From CAZFLY01 sp964519995 (GTDB taxonomy: Bacteria; Planctomycetota; Phycisphaerae; Sedimentisphaerales; Anaerobacaceae), in the NCBI GenBank assembly GCA_964519995.1, contig CAZFLY010000017.1, positions 1-49,273 of the forward strand: DNA of 49,273 nt. Direction: 5' to 3'. Each line of letters starts with the position of its first letter. Within the stretch, counting starts at the first letter, position 1. Position numbers and translations under genes: made by a program. Shown here piece by piece: positions 24,685 through 33,520 of the stretch. A model generated the notes under the pieces. That model was not told where the DNA came from and searched no databases. It worked only from the letters and a program-made list of their open reading frames with translations.

Positions 24685-26439
24685 TTATTTTGGTCTTTTG
24701 GCTTTGACAAAGGATTTGATTTTAGTGGGTGACATTGTATTGAGGACGTCAGCTTTTATTACCCAGCCGCGGGAGGCTGTTGCGACGCCAAAGCCCATCA
24801 AGCCGAGGCTTTCAGTGCTGTGCGCATCGGTTCCGATAGCGAGTTTGACGCCGGCTTCAATAGCCATTTTGCAGTGTACGTCTTTCAAGTCCAGACGATG
24901 TGGATTTGCATTTACCTCCAGAGCGGTATGTGTCTGGGCGGCGTGCTTGACGACGGCGGCCATATCAATGTCCATCGCATCACGCTCGCCGAGCAGTCTG
25001 CCTGTCGGATGAGCGATGCAATTGACATAAGGACTATCCATCGCTTTGAGCGTGCGCATCGTTACCTTCTCTCGCGGACTGGCCAGACCCGAATGGATCG
25101 CAGCTATTACAAAATCGAGCTCCGAAAGCAATTTATCTTCAAAGTCAAGAGAGCCATCGGCGAGAATATCAACCTCGGTTCCAGCGAAGATGGTAATGCC
25201 TTTTATTTTTTCGCTGATTTTGCGGATTTGTTTTATCTGCTCCGCAAGGCGTTTGGGGCTTAGGCCGTTTGCAATTGCGGAGGATTTTGAATGGTCTGTG
25301 ATACAGATGAATTTATAGCCCATGTCTTTTGCAGCCTGCGCAAGCTCGCCTATGTCACATTTGCCGTCGGATGCCTTCGTATGGGCGTGAAAGTCGCCCT
25401 TTATATCATCGAAGGTTATCAATTCGGGTAGTGCGTGATTCTGAGCGGCTTCGACTTCACCGCGGTCTTCGCGCAGGAGCGGCTCGATATAATCAAGGCC
25501 GAGCTTCTTGTAAATTTCTTCTTCAACAGGCCCCGCGAGCATCTTTTCGCCTTTGAATAGGCCGTACTCATTAAGTTTCAGCTTTGCCTTTATTGCGATT
25601 TCTCGAAGTTGGACATTATGTTGTTTTGAGCCGGTGAAGTACTGAGCAGCGGCGCCAAAACTTTCCGGCGGAACGACGCGGACATCGACCTGCACGGGGT
25701 AGGTTGATGTCTGAATGATTGCTGAACCTTTTGTCGGCCCTGCGGCAAGAGGCTCCTGTACGAAAGCTGCGCCGGTAAAGGCGTGTGTTATTTTCTCAGC
25801 GTTTTTTTTATCTTTGGCTTTCGATTTTGAAGTAGTAACGAGGATGTCAACGTCGCCAATAGTCTCAGCCCGGCGACGAAGCGAGCCTGCGGGCTGGATT
25901 TTATCCACGCCGGGTACCTCTTGCAGAAATGCCATAACAATATCTGCTGCTTCGAGGGCCTGGTCAAGACGGATTCTGCCGGTTGATTTTTCGAGAAACT
26001 CTATGCCTTTTGCGATGGCTGCTGCCTTCTTTTCGCCGAAGCCTGGCATCTTTGCGACGGAACCATTCTTGATAGCATTTTTGAGTTCTTTAATGTTTGT
26101 GACCTTGAGCTGTTCATAGACCGCCTTCGCGCCTTTTGGTCCCATAGAGGGGATTGTCAGCAATTCGAGCAGCGATGAGGGAATTCTGGTAAGCAACTGC
26201 TTGTGCGCTGTTATCGTGCCGGTCTTTATGAACTCCTCGATTTTGGCAATACTTGATTTTCCTATGCCGGGTATCTTTGCCAACTCACCTGTGGAAAGGA
26301 GAATCTCGATATCGGTTGGTGTATCGCCGACGATCCTTGCGACTTTACGGTAGGTGTTGATGCGGAATGGGTCTTCGCCGAGAATTTCCATTATGTCGGC
26401 CATCTGGTCAAAAAGTTGACTCAGTACAGCATTTTTCAT
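24685..26439 (-). CDS. polX: DNA polymerase X with PHP exonuclease (PolX)
   Basis: Bacterial PolX fills gaps in base-excision repair and trims 3' ends. From the ATG at 26439 (584 residues; the open frame extends to a TTG at 26457) it starts 'MKNAVLSQLFDQMADIMEI'. The helix-hairpin-helix domains cover about 45-155 ('KIPGIGKSSIAKIEEF', 'MPGFGEKKAAAIAKGI'). The pol-beta palm has catalytic Asp in 'GDVDILVTTS' (D196, D198) and 'VQVDVRVVPP' (D252). The C-terminal PHP domain begins at 'GDFHAHTKASDGKCD', with metal ligands 'HAH', 'ITDHS' and 'GTDAHS'. It heads the operon polX-THEP1-sagB-like-Clp1-like-synthetase. Confidence 0.96.
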   Translation of the reverse strand: MKNAVLSQLFDQMADIMEILGEDPFRINTYRKVARIVGDTPTDIEILLSTGELAKIPGIGKSSIAKIEEFIKTGTITAHKQLLTRIPSSLLELLTIPSMGPKGAKAVYEQLKVTNIKELKNAIKNGSVAKMPGFGEKKAAAIAKGIEFLEKSTGRIRLDQALEAADIVMAFLQEVPGVDKIQPAGSLRRRAETIGDVDILVTTSKSKAKDKKNAEKITHAFTGAAFVQEPLAAGPTKGSAIIQTSTYPVQVDVRVVPPESFGAAAQYFTGSKQHNVQLREIAIKAKLKLNEYGLFKGEKMLAGPVEEEIYKKLGLDYIEPLLREDRGEVEAAQNHALPELITFDDIKGDFHAHTKASDGKCDIGELAQAAKDMGYKFICITDHSKSSAIANGLSPKRLAEQIKQIRKISEKIKGITIFAGTEVDILADGSLDFEDKLLSELDFVIAAIHSGLASPREKVTMRTLKAMDSPYVNCIAHPTGRLLGERDAMDIDMAAVVKHAAQTHTALEVNANPHRLDLKDVHCKMAIEAGVKLAIGTDAHSTESLGLMGFGVATASRGWVIKADVLNTMSPTKIKSFVKAKRPK

Positions 26440-26819
26440 ACGCTTGATTATATCCAATTCATTTCAAAACAAAATGCTAATTTGCTCACCAAGGTAACCA
26501 ACACTTTACAGTTACATAACGTATTACATGTTTGATATAATGGTTTTGTGCGTTGCTGCCAGTTATACTGTAAAAACACCCATCTGTATTGAAAAGGTGC
26601 TCTGTTGAAAAGCGTCATTTCGACCGAAGTGAGCGGAGCGAACGTAGCGGAGAAATCTGGATTAGCAGTGCAGTTGCATGCAGATTTCTCTTCGGGGCTC
26701 TGCGCTTCGCTACGTGTCTCGACTTCGCCCCTGTTTCTGTCTTCGACAGAAGACACAGGGGCTCCGCTCGAAATGACACGATCTTGGGCTCTTCAACAGA
26801 GCATTAAAAAGGCTTTGAA
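26440..26819. other. Divergent intergenic region with a MITE-like element
   Basis: It carries the promoters of polX (minus) and the amr operon (plus). Most of it is the palindromic element at 26598-26803, which lies only 17 bases before the amrS start, so amrS is probably transcribed through or from it. Confidence 0.6.
26598..26803. repeat. 206-bp MITE-like palindromic element with nested hairpin
   Basis: The outermost ends TGCTCTGTTGAA (26598-26609) and TTCAACAGAGCA (26792-26803) are perfect 12-bp inverted repeats. Inside lie GTCATTTCGA and TCGAAATGAC (26614-26777), then GAGAAATCTG/CAGATTTCTC, then the hairpin GCCCCTG...CAGGGGC with apex TTCTGTC-TTC-GACAGAA (26727-26762). The inner part matches copies at 11179, 20664 and 33771; the apex matches the palindrome at 5953. 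No transposase is encoded, so it is non-autonomous. Confidence 0.85.
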
Positions 26820-27791
26820 ATGAAGGTTCAGTGTGAATTGTGTCCGAAGAACTGTCTAATTGCGCCGGGTCAGAGCGGCGAGTGTCGGGTGAGAATAAAT
26901 ATCGACGGTGTGCTGCGGACCGTCGTGTATGGATACCCCTGCTCAATTCACATTGACCCCATAGAGAAAAAACCACTTTTTCACTTTCTGCCCGGTACCG
27001 GTATTCTCTCGATTGCAACCGTTGGTTGTAACCTCCATTGCAGGAATTGCCAGAATTGGGAGATATCGCAGGCAAATCCGGAAGATGTGCCGGCGACGGC
27101 GCATTCCCCCGAAAGCCTTGTGGCATTGACGAAGCGATATAATTGTCCTTCTTTGGCTTATACCTATACCGACCCTATTATTTATTACGAGTACACCTAT
27201 GATACTGCGAAGCTGGCCCGCCGGGCGGGCATACGTAATGTGCTCGTGACAGCAGGATACATTAATGAGGATCCATGGCGGAGACTGCTTGAATATGTCG
27301 ATGCAGCGAATATAGACCTGAAAAGCATGAGTGATGAATTCTATCGAGATGTGTGTTCAGGAACTTTGAAACCGGTGCAGAACGCTTTGATTGTTGCCAA
27401 AGCAAGTGGCATACTGGTGGAAGTCACTAATCTGCTTATTCCCACGTTGAATGATAGCTCCGAGCAGATACGCCAGCTTTGTCAATGGGTAAGGGTTAAT
27501 CTCGGTGCTGAAACGCCGTTGCACTTTTCGCGGTTTTCCCCTCGTTACAAGATGCGTAATTTACCGGCGACTTCAGCGGAGACATTGGATATGGCTCGTG
27601 AAATTGCTATCAGTGAAGGATTGGAGTATGTCTATATCGGCAATATACTTAGTAAAGATGGCCAGAATACATATTGTCCCGAATGCAAGAAACTACTTAT
27701 TGAACGCAGCGGCTATACAATTTTACGGAATCGGCTTAAAGACGGCTCTTGTCCGGATTGTGGCAGAGCGATATACGGAGTCTGGAAATGA
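26820..27791 (+). CDS. amrS: AmmeMemoRadiSam system radical SAM enzyme
   Basis: The 323-residue protein has an N-terminal four-cysteine knot (C5, C8, C12, C22 in 'CELCPKNCLIAPGQSGECRV'), the radical SAM cluster motif C70-x3-C74-x2-C77 in 'VGCNLHCRNCQNWEISQ', and a C-terminal zinc-like 'CPECKK' plus 'CPDCGRAIYGVW'. This is the AmrS layout; the family resembles pyruvate-formate-lyase activases but its substrate is unknown. AAAGG precedes the ATG. The TGA stop overlaps the start of the next small gene (ATGA), and the next three genes all overlap or nearly overlap, so this is the first gene of a tight four-gene operon. Confidence 0.95.
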   Translation: MKVQCELCPKNCLIAPGQSGECRVRINIDGVLRTVVYGYPCSIHIDPIEKKPLFHFLPGTGILSIATVGCNLHCRNCQNWEISQANPEDVPATAHSPESLVALTKRYNCPSLAYTYTDPIIYYEYTYDTAKLARRAGIRNVLVTAGYINEDPWRRLLEYVDAANIDLKSMSDEFYRDVCSGTLKPVQNALIVAKASGILVEVTNLLIPTLNDSSEQIRQLCQWVRVNLGAETPLHFSRFSPRYKMRNLPATSAETLDMAREIAISEGLEYVYIGNILSKDGQNTYCPECKKLLIERSGYTILRNRLKDGSCPDCGRAIYGVWK

Positions 27792-27970
27792 CACGCAGAA
27801 GATTTATTAGAGAGTTGATAGCAACGTGTTCGGCGGTTTTCACGGGGATTTGGTGGCTGGCTGAGAAAGCCTCGCCGAGGAAGTTTGTGAGGGCTGCCCG
27901 GCTGCGAAAATACCCCGGTCGATTGATGTCTCTGAAAGGTATTAATAGCCAAGGTAAATGGAGTGGTTAA
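27788..27970 (+). CDS. Tat-signal microprotein of the amr operon
   Basis: The ATG at 27788 overlaps the amrS stop. The 60-residue product is 'MTRRRFIRELIATCSAVFTG' (a twin-arginine signal with RRRF and a hydrophobic stretch), then a basic segment and a C-terminal 'RLRKYPGRLMSLKGINSQG' ending in KWSG. No room remains for a folded domain, so it is either a membrane-anchored peptide or a peptide substrate exported by Tat. I recall similar small Tat proteins between amrS and amrB in other genomes, which favours a real conserved gene. The next ATG (27972) lies one base after its stop. Confidence 0.75.
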   Translation: MTRRRFIRELIATCSAVFTGIWWLAEKASPRKFVRAARLRKYPGRLMSLKGINSQGKWSG

Positions 27971-27971
27971 T

Positions 27972-29573
27972 ATGAAAGTGCGATTAAGCAAACCATCAAA
28001 GGAGAGATTATTTAATCTTACGATTTTGATTCAGTGCGTTTTTCTATTGCTTTTTATTAGCACTTGCAGAAAAAAATCAACCGCGCTAACAGATCAAACA
28101 GCACAAGAGGTAGCTAAGCCATCAGAAAAAACAGAAGGAAAGGTTATTCTGCAGTCTTCGCTTGCTGGTACTTGGTACAGTGCTGATGTAGATGCGCTAA
28201 AGGCGCAAATTGAGGCCTTTTTCCAAAAAGCTGACAGCCAGCCAGAGGAAGACGTAATTGCGTTAATTCTTCCACATGCAGGCTATGCGTACTCAGGTCA
28301 AACTGCTGTTATGGGTGTTAAAACAGTCGGCAGGCAATTCAAGCGCATCATTGTCATTGGCCCCAGCCACCGTCTGCGAATGGAAGAAATCCTAAGTGTG
28401 CCGAGAGTGACTCATTACCAAACTCCTCTGGGAGAAATACCACTGGACGTTGAATTCATAAATAAGCTCTTGGGGTATTCGATATTTCAAAATGTTCCGG
28501 CTGCCCACAGCCGAGAGCACAGTGTCCAGATAGAGCTGCCATTATTGCAATACGTTCAGCGGGATTTTACATTGGTACCCATTGTGGCGGGTCAGTGCTC
28601 ATTGGATACGGTTACAAAAGCGGCCGAGATTCTAAAAGGCTTGATAGATGAGGAAACTCTCGTTGTAGCAAGTTCAGATTTTGTGCATTATGGACAGAGC
28701 TATGGCTATGTGCCTTTCACAAAAAACGTACCTGAAAAGATAAAAGAACTTGATATGGGTGCCTACGAGTTTATAGCTAAATTAGATAGCCGGGGTTTTC
28801 TGGATTACAAGGCCAAGACAGGAGCGACTATATGCGGTTACGTTCCGATTGCGATATTACTTTCGATGCTGGATAAAGACGCTAAATCCCAGATGGTCAA
28901 ATACACTACGTCCGGCGAATTAACCGGCGATTTTGAAAGGTCGGTCAGCTATCTTTCAGTTGCCTTCCTGGGCCAGTGGGGCAATTATTCCGAAACTCAG
29001 CAGCAAACTAATGTGCCTGAGTTGAGTGGTGAGGATAAGCAACAACTCTTGACCTTAGCTCGCAAAACAATTGATTATGTTTTGCGACAAAGGCGAATGC
29101 CAGAAGCGTCTGAGCTTGGCGTTAATGTCAGTGATGCGATGAAATGTCCCCGTGCAGCTTTTGTGACGCTGAAAAAAAATGGACAGCTCAGAGGATGTAT
29201 CGGTGACATCTTTCCTCAAAGACCTCTGTATAGATCGGTCATGTTGAACGCGGTCAACGCAGGCTTTAGCGATAGGCGTTTTTTGCCCCTCTCGGAGGCT
29301 GAGTACGACGGTATCACAATAGAAATCTCTGCGCTAACTGCCCCGGAGCCTGTTGCTTCATATAACCAGATCCGAATTGGGATAGACGGGGTGGTGCTTA
29401 ATAAAGACGGTCATTCGGCTGTTTTCCTTCCACAGGTTGCGCCCGAACAAGGCTGGGACCTAAGTGAGATGCTGACGCAATTATCGCGCAAGGCGCGATT
29501 AGCTGACGATGCCTGGAAGGAAGGCGCGAGCTTTTTAGTCTTTCAGGCAGATGTTTTCGGCGAAGAGGAATGA
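27972..29573 (+). CDS. amrB-amrA: AmmeMemoRadiSam proteins B and A fused (Memo-AMMECR1)
   Basis: One polypeptide of about 533 residues joins two families that are often separate. A hydrophobic N-terminus (about 12-28, 'LFNLTILIQCVFLLLFIST') followed by Cys suggests a membrane anchor, possibly a lipoprotein. The Memo domain (about 55-335) has metal-site His in 'ILPHAGYAYSG', 'GPSHR', 'REHSVQIELPLLQY' and 'SSDFVHYG'. The AMMECR1 domain (about 350-533) carries its hallmark 'LRGCIGDIFPQRPLY'. I prefer the ATG at 27972; a GTG three codons earlier is possible. The stop overlaps the next gene as ATGA. The predicted export of Memo-AMMECR1 matches the Tat protein before it and implies an extracytosolic job. 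Confidence 0.93.
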   Translation: MKVRLSKPSKERLFNLTILIQCVFLLLFISTCRKKSTALTDQTAQEVAKPSEKTEGKVILQSSLAGTWYSADVDALKAQIEAFFQKADSQPEEDVIALILPHAGYAYSGQTAVMGVKTVGRQFKRIIVIGPSHRLRMEEILSVPRVTHYQTPLGEIPLDVEFINKLLGYSIFQNVPAAHSREHSVQIELPLLQYVQRDFTLVPIVAGQCSLDTVTKAAEILKGLIDEETLVVASSDFVHYGQSYGYVPFTKNVPEKIKELDMGAYEFIAKLDSRGFLDYKAKTGATICGYVPIAILLSMLDKDAKSQMVKYTTSGELTGDFERSVSYLSVAFLGQWGNYSETQQQTNVPELSGEDKQQLLTLARKTIDYVLRQRRMPEASELGVNVSDAMKCPRAAFVTLKKNGQLRGCIGDIFPQRPLYRSVMLNAVNAGFSDRRFLPLSEAEYDGITIEISALTAPEPVASYNQIRIGIDGVVLNKDGHSAVFLPQVAPEQGWDLSEMLTQLSRKARLADDAWKEGASFLVFQADVFGEEE

Positions 29574-32500
29574 TGTTTGCACGCGGTCTACTGATATTCA
29601 GTTACGGCCTATTTACGATTGCGGCACAGAGTTTGCTATTTCGTGAGTTTATCACCACATTCGAAGGCAATGATATAAGTGTGGGCTTATTTTTTGGTTC
29701 GTGGTTCTTGTGGGTTTCTCTCGGCGCGGTGCTGGTATATCGAATTAGGGCTGTAGCAGACTGGATTCTCAGAAATATAGAGATTCTATTTTTGAGTTAC
29801 GTGCCCGGATTTGCTCTCCAGGCCCTTTTAATTATCCAGATGCGAGAGATTGCCGGCATCGAGTCTTATGCACTCTTACAGATTAGAACTATTTTGTTTT
29901 GGTCGCTGCTTGTCAATGCACCGGTAAGTATCATCACGGGAATGTTATTTCCCGTTGCCTGTCGATGGATTGAGTCGATCGGTGCGTTTGCGGTGTCGCG
30001 CGTTTACATCCTCGAAGCAGCGGGAAGTTTCGTTGGCGGCCTTGGAGTTACATTGCTTCTTGGAGCCGGTATTTCTCCTGCACGAATTTTCTTCTTTCTT
30101 GTTCTGATTCTGTCCTTCTCAGTGTTTATCGCACAGCTCAGCAAAGCACTCACCCAGCGAGCCGCAAAGTTACAACTGAAGGATTTTAATAGTGGAGCAG
30201 ATTTTGCGTTTGGTGGATGCGTTATTTCGCTGTTGGCTGTGTTTGCTATTGTTGTTGGTTTGGCGAGTGGATTTGATCACACCCTGATGAATCATATTAG
30301 AAGCATAAAATGGACAAAATTACTCCCGAAAAAGGCCTTGCTTGGTTCGTTTAACACGCCTCAAGCCGAGTATCTCTACGGGTTTTACCAAGGTCAATGG
30401 GTGACTATTCGAGAGGGCAGCACTTGTGACGCTCTGCCCGACAAGGCTACTGCCGGACAGGTTGCTGCCATTGCTCTCTGCCAACGTCCTGATGCTAAGC
30501 GTGTTCTCGTTGTCGGGTCAGGATTGAGCCTGTGCAGCGAGTTGCTGCGTTTGCCGCAGATAGAGACGGTTAGCTGGGCGTATCCTGATTATGAATATGT
30601 GCGGCAGGTTAACGATTTCATACCATCACAGCTCAGAATCAGCGACGAACGATTTCATCCTGTTACGGGCGATATTAGAAAGCTTTTAGCAGAGCAGAAG
30701 CAATACTATGACATAGTGATTGTCAATCTGCCCGATGCGACCAGTTCTGTTTTGAACCGATATTACACGCTTGAGTTTTATCATCAGGTGAGGAGCGCAC
30801 TGCGGCCTAACGGAATTGTTGCGGTTCGAGTGGCAGGTGGTGAAAATATTATGGGCACAGAGCTAATCAATCTTGGTGCCTCGGTAAAAGTAACGCTGGA
30901 GCAGGTCTTCTCGCATCTCGTATTGACGCCCGGAGAGGATACATGGTTTATCGTTTCCGATTCTACGGAGCTGACCGGTGAGCCGGGCATTGTGCGGAAA
31001 CGCTTCGCATCAATAAAAGATGCGGGCGGTATTTTCAGACCTGAGGGATTGCTTTCCGTTTACCTGCCGGACCGTGCTGCTACAGCTCTTGAAAGCTACA
31101 GCAGGGCAGACCTGCCGAGAAGTTTACTTATTAACCGTGACTCCAGGCCTCTGACTCATCTGTACAGTTTGTTACTTGCCACCAAACAATCCGGAGCTCC
31201 AATAACCAGATTTGTTAAGCTATTGTCTTTAGTCGGCCCGTTAGTGTTCCTTGGCCCCATTTTAATTTTTACTGTTTTGAGGGCTGTTTATATCTCAAGA
31301 TCATCCCAAAACGGTGACAGGTCAAGCTTTGACAGTTCGTTTTTGGTTTTTTCAGCCGGCTGTGTAGGTATCGGTGTGGTTGTTACACTAATGTACTGGT
31401 ATCAAACGCTTTTTGGCTCTCTCTATCTGCACATCGGCGTCATTTCATCATTGTTTATGGTTGGTTTGACAATCGGCGCAGTTTTTACAAGAAGTCTGCT
31501 GAAGGTCGCCCGTGTTCGACCGGAGATTATGTTGCTTGCGGTTATATTTATCCATACGTTGATTTTAACTGCTATTGCATTTTGTCCGGCAGAGCTATGG
31601 AGACCAACCTCGGCCGCAATAAGCAGAATTGGGGACACTTCCCATCTTGTTTTAGCGGTTGCATTTATTCTGTGTGGTCTGTGCACGGGTTGTTATTTTC
31701 CGATTGCAGCCCGGCAGCTTGCTGACGGTGGTTTTGATACGGGCCATGCCGGCAGTAAGCTTGAGACTGCCGACCATCTCGGAGCTGCGGTAGGGGGGCT
31801 GGTGACAGGTCTTGGATTTGTTCCGGTGCTTGGAACAAAGGTAACACTGTACGTATTTGTTGTGCTTATTCTGGCAAATGTACCATCTGCGGCTTTCGGA
31901 CTAAAGAGAGCCGGCAAGATTTTCTTTCTCGATACAAGCAAAATATGGTACCGCAGGTTAGGCTATATACTTTTCGGTATCGGGACATCCATTATTCTAT
32001 GTTCAAACCTTTTGGTTGCCGCAGAAGCACGTCTAATGCCCTCGCTGCCGGTACATGCGGCACAGGCCTTAGCTGGCGAGCTGCGCATTGAACTGGCATC
32101 GGTTGTTCTTGCAGATGGTGGTAAAAAGCTCACCTACTTCTCAGTTCGTGATCCGAATGATAAGCTAACCGGTTACATCTTTAGCTCGGGGGACCTAGCG
32201 CCGGAAGTTCGCGGGTTCGGCGGAAAGATGAATCTTGCCGTGCGTGTGGATACCGAAGGAAAAATAATTGATTTTCATATAGTGCAGTCGAACGAAACGC
32301 CTGCGTATCTTGAGCTGCTTGATAGCTGGCAAAAATCACTATTCGGTCTGCGGCTCTTTCAGCAACAACCTTTTACTGGTGTTGATGTAGTGAGCGGCGC
32401 TACTGTAAGCTCAGAGGCGGTTCTCTCCGCATTGCAAAAGTCGGGGCAGCGATTTTCTGCGAAAGTGCTGGGTCAGTCCTGGGAGGGACAATTGAGTGAA

Positions 32501-33502
32501 AAAGCCCATCGTGCCTATTATATGCCGGACGCGCAGGGTATATATCTTGTTGCTGCTTTTGTAGTTGCTCTGATTATGACATACCGAGGTGGATTCTGGA
32601 GCAGATTGGTTGTGCTATTTTTGAGTTTTGTCATCGGTGGAATCCTGCTCAATGCACAGTACTCCACTGAGCAGATGGTGACTATTTTGTCTTTGCATGT
32701 ACCTGCTCCGCAGTTGTCGGGAGCATTCCTGCTGGCTGTAGCAGTGCCACTACTGGTCGTGTTTTTCGGAAACATTTACTGCGGATATATATGTCCTTTT
32801 GGTGCTGCGCAGGAGCTGCTCAGCTACATTGTACCTGCGCGGTTCAAGCAGCCGATATCCACAGAACAAATGCAGAAGGCAAGGTTTGTCAAATATGTGT
32901 TTCTTTTCGTTCTTATCATTATGTTTTTTGTTTCGAGAAATCGTACAACGCTTGGGTCTGATCCTTTGATTTCGATTTTCAGTTTTCAGTTTTTGTTACC
33001 AAGCTTTGGATTTGCACTGACAGTGGTTGTAGTGGCGGCATTGATAGGTTCACTTTTTTACACTCGCTTTTGGTGTAGATATTTGTGTCCGGCTGGTGCT
33101 TTTTTGTCGCTGTTTAATAGCGCAATCCTACTAAAGAAATATTTGCCGGCAAAGAGATTCGGCAAATGTGAGTTCGGTCTTACCGTTAAGGACCAGCTTG
33201 ACTGCATATATTGTGACAGATGTCGCTATCAGAGTCCAGTTGCTTTAAGAAAAGAGCCTCTGGCACATGTTGGAATCCTGTCACGGTCGCTACTAATAAT
33301 TGCTGTCGTTGTGGCGATATTTGCTGCAAGTATATCTGTGAGTAGATTTTTACAGGTTATTCCGGTTAGGAGTGACTATGTTACTTCGTTTGCTCCCTCA
33401 GGTGGCGTGCCGAGGGATGTGGACTTGCAGAAGATTCGCATGTTAATTGAGCAAAATAGACTGTCTGACCGCGAAGCAGATTTTTATAAGAAGGTCAAAT
33501 AA
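29570..33502 (+). CDS. 1310-aa membrane fusion: spermidine-synthase-like/MFS + FMN-binding + NosR-like Fe-S
   Basis: Order of parts: membrane helices (about 5-190); a Rossmann, spermidine-synthase-like soluble domain (about 245-470, 'KRVLVVGSGLSLCSELLRL', 'YYDIVIVNLPDATSSV'); more helices (about 545-800); an FMN-binding domain (about 820-965) with the ApbE-type covalent flavin motif 'DVVSGATVSS' (S942-T945); and a NosR/NapH-like membrane part with 'YCGYICPFGAAQELL' (C1071, C1075), 'WCRYLCPAGAFLSLF' (C1169, C1173) and 'CIYCDRC' (C1212, C1215, C1218). The C-terminal Fe-S set is shorter than in classical NosR. It overlaps amrB-amrA by four bases. I infer it moves electrons across the membrane for the amr system. 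Confidence 0.88.
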   Translation: MMFARGLLIFSYGLFTIAAQSLLFREFITTFEGNDISVGLFFGSWFLWVSLGAVLVYRIRAVADWILRNIEILFLSYVPGFALQALLIIQMREIAGIESYALLQIRTILFWSLLVNAPVSIITGMLFPVACRWIESIGAFAVSRVYILEAAGSFVGGLGVTLLLGAGISPARIFFFLVLILSFSVFIAQLSKALTQRAAKLQLKDFNSGADFAFGGCVISLLAVFAIVVGLASGFDHTLMNHIRSIKWTKLLPKKALLGSFNTPQAEYLYGFYQGQWVTIREGSTCDALPDKATAGQVAAIALCQRPDAKRVLVVGSGLSLCSELLRLPQIETVSWAYPDYEYVRQVNDFIPSQLRISDERFHPVTGDIRKLLAEQKQYYDIVIVNLPDATSSVLNRYYTLEFYHQVRSALRPNGIVAVRVAGGENIMGTELINLGASVKVTLEQVFSHLVLTPGEDTWFIVSDSTELTGEPGIVRKRFASIKDAGGIFRPEGLLSVYLPDRAATALESYSRADLPRSLLINRDSRPLTHLYSLLLATKQSGAPITRFVKLLSLVGPLVFLGPILIFTVLRAVYISRSSQNGDRSSFDSSFLVFSAGCVGIGVVVTLMYWYQTLFGSLYLHIGVISSLFMVGLTIGAVFTRSLLKVARVRPEIMLLAVIFIHTLILTAIAFCPAELWRPTSAAISRIGDTSHLVLAVAFILCGLCTGCYFPIAARQLADGGFDTGHAGSKLETADHLGAAVGGLVTGLGFVPVLGTKVTLYVFVVLILANVPSAAFGLKRAGKIFFLDTSKIWYRRLGYILFGIGTSIILCSNLLVAAEARLMPSLPVHAAQALAGELRIELASVVLADGGKKLTYFSVRDPNDKLTGYIFSSGDLAPEVRGFGGKMNLAVRVDTEGKIIDFHIVQSNETPAYLELLDSWQKSLFGLRLFQQQPFTGVDVVSGATVSSEAVLSALQKSGQRFSAKVLGQSWEGQLSEKAHRAYYMPDAQGIYLVAAFVVALIMTYRGGFWSRLVVLFLSFVIGGILLNAQYSTEQMVTILSLHVPAPQLSGAFLLAVAVPLLVVFFGNIYCGYICPFGAAQELLSYIVPARFKQPISTEQMQKARFVKYVFLFVLIIMFFVSRNRTTLGSDPLISIFSFQFLLPSFGFALTVVVVAALIGSLFYTRFWCRYLCPAGAFLSLFNSAILLKKYLPAKRFGKCEFGLTVKDQLDCIYCDRCRYQSPVALRKEPLAHVGILSRSLLIIAVVVAIFAASISVSRFLQVIPVRSDYVTSFAPSGGVPRDVDLQKIRMLIEQNRLSDREADFYKKVK

Positions 33503-33520
33503 CTCATCGGCACTACTTGG

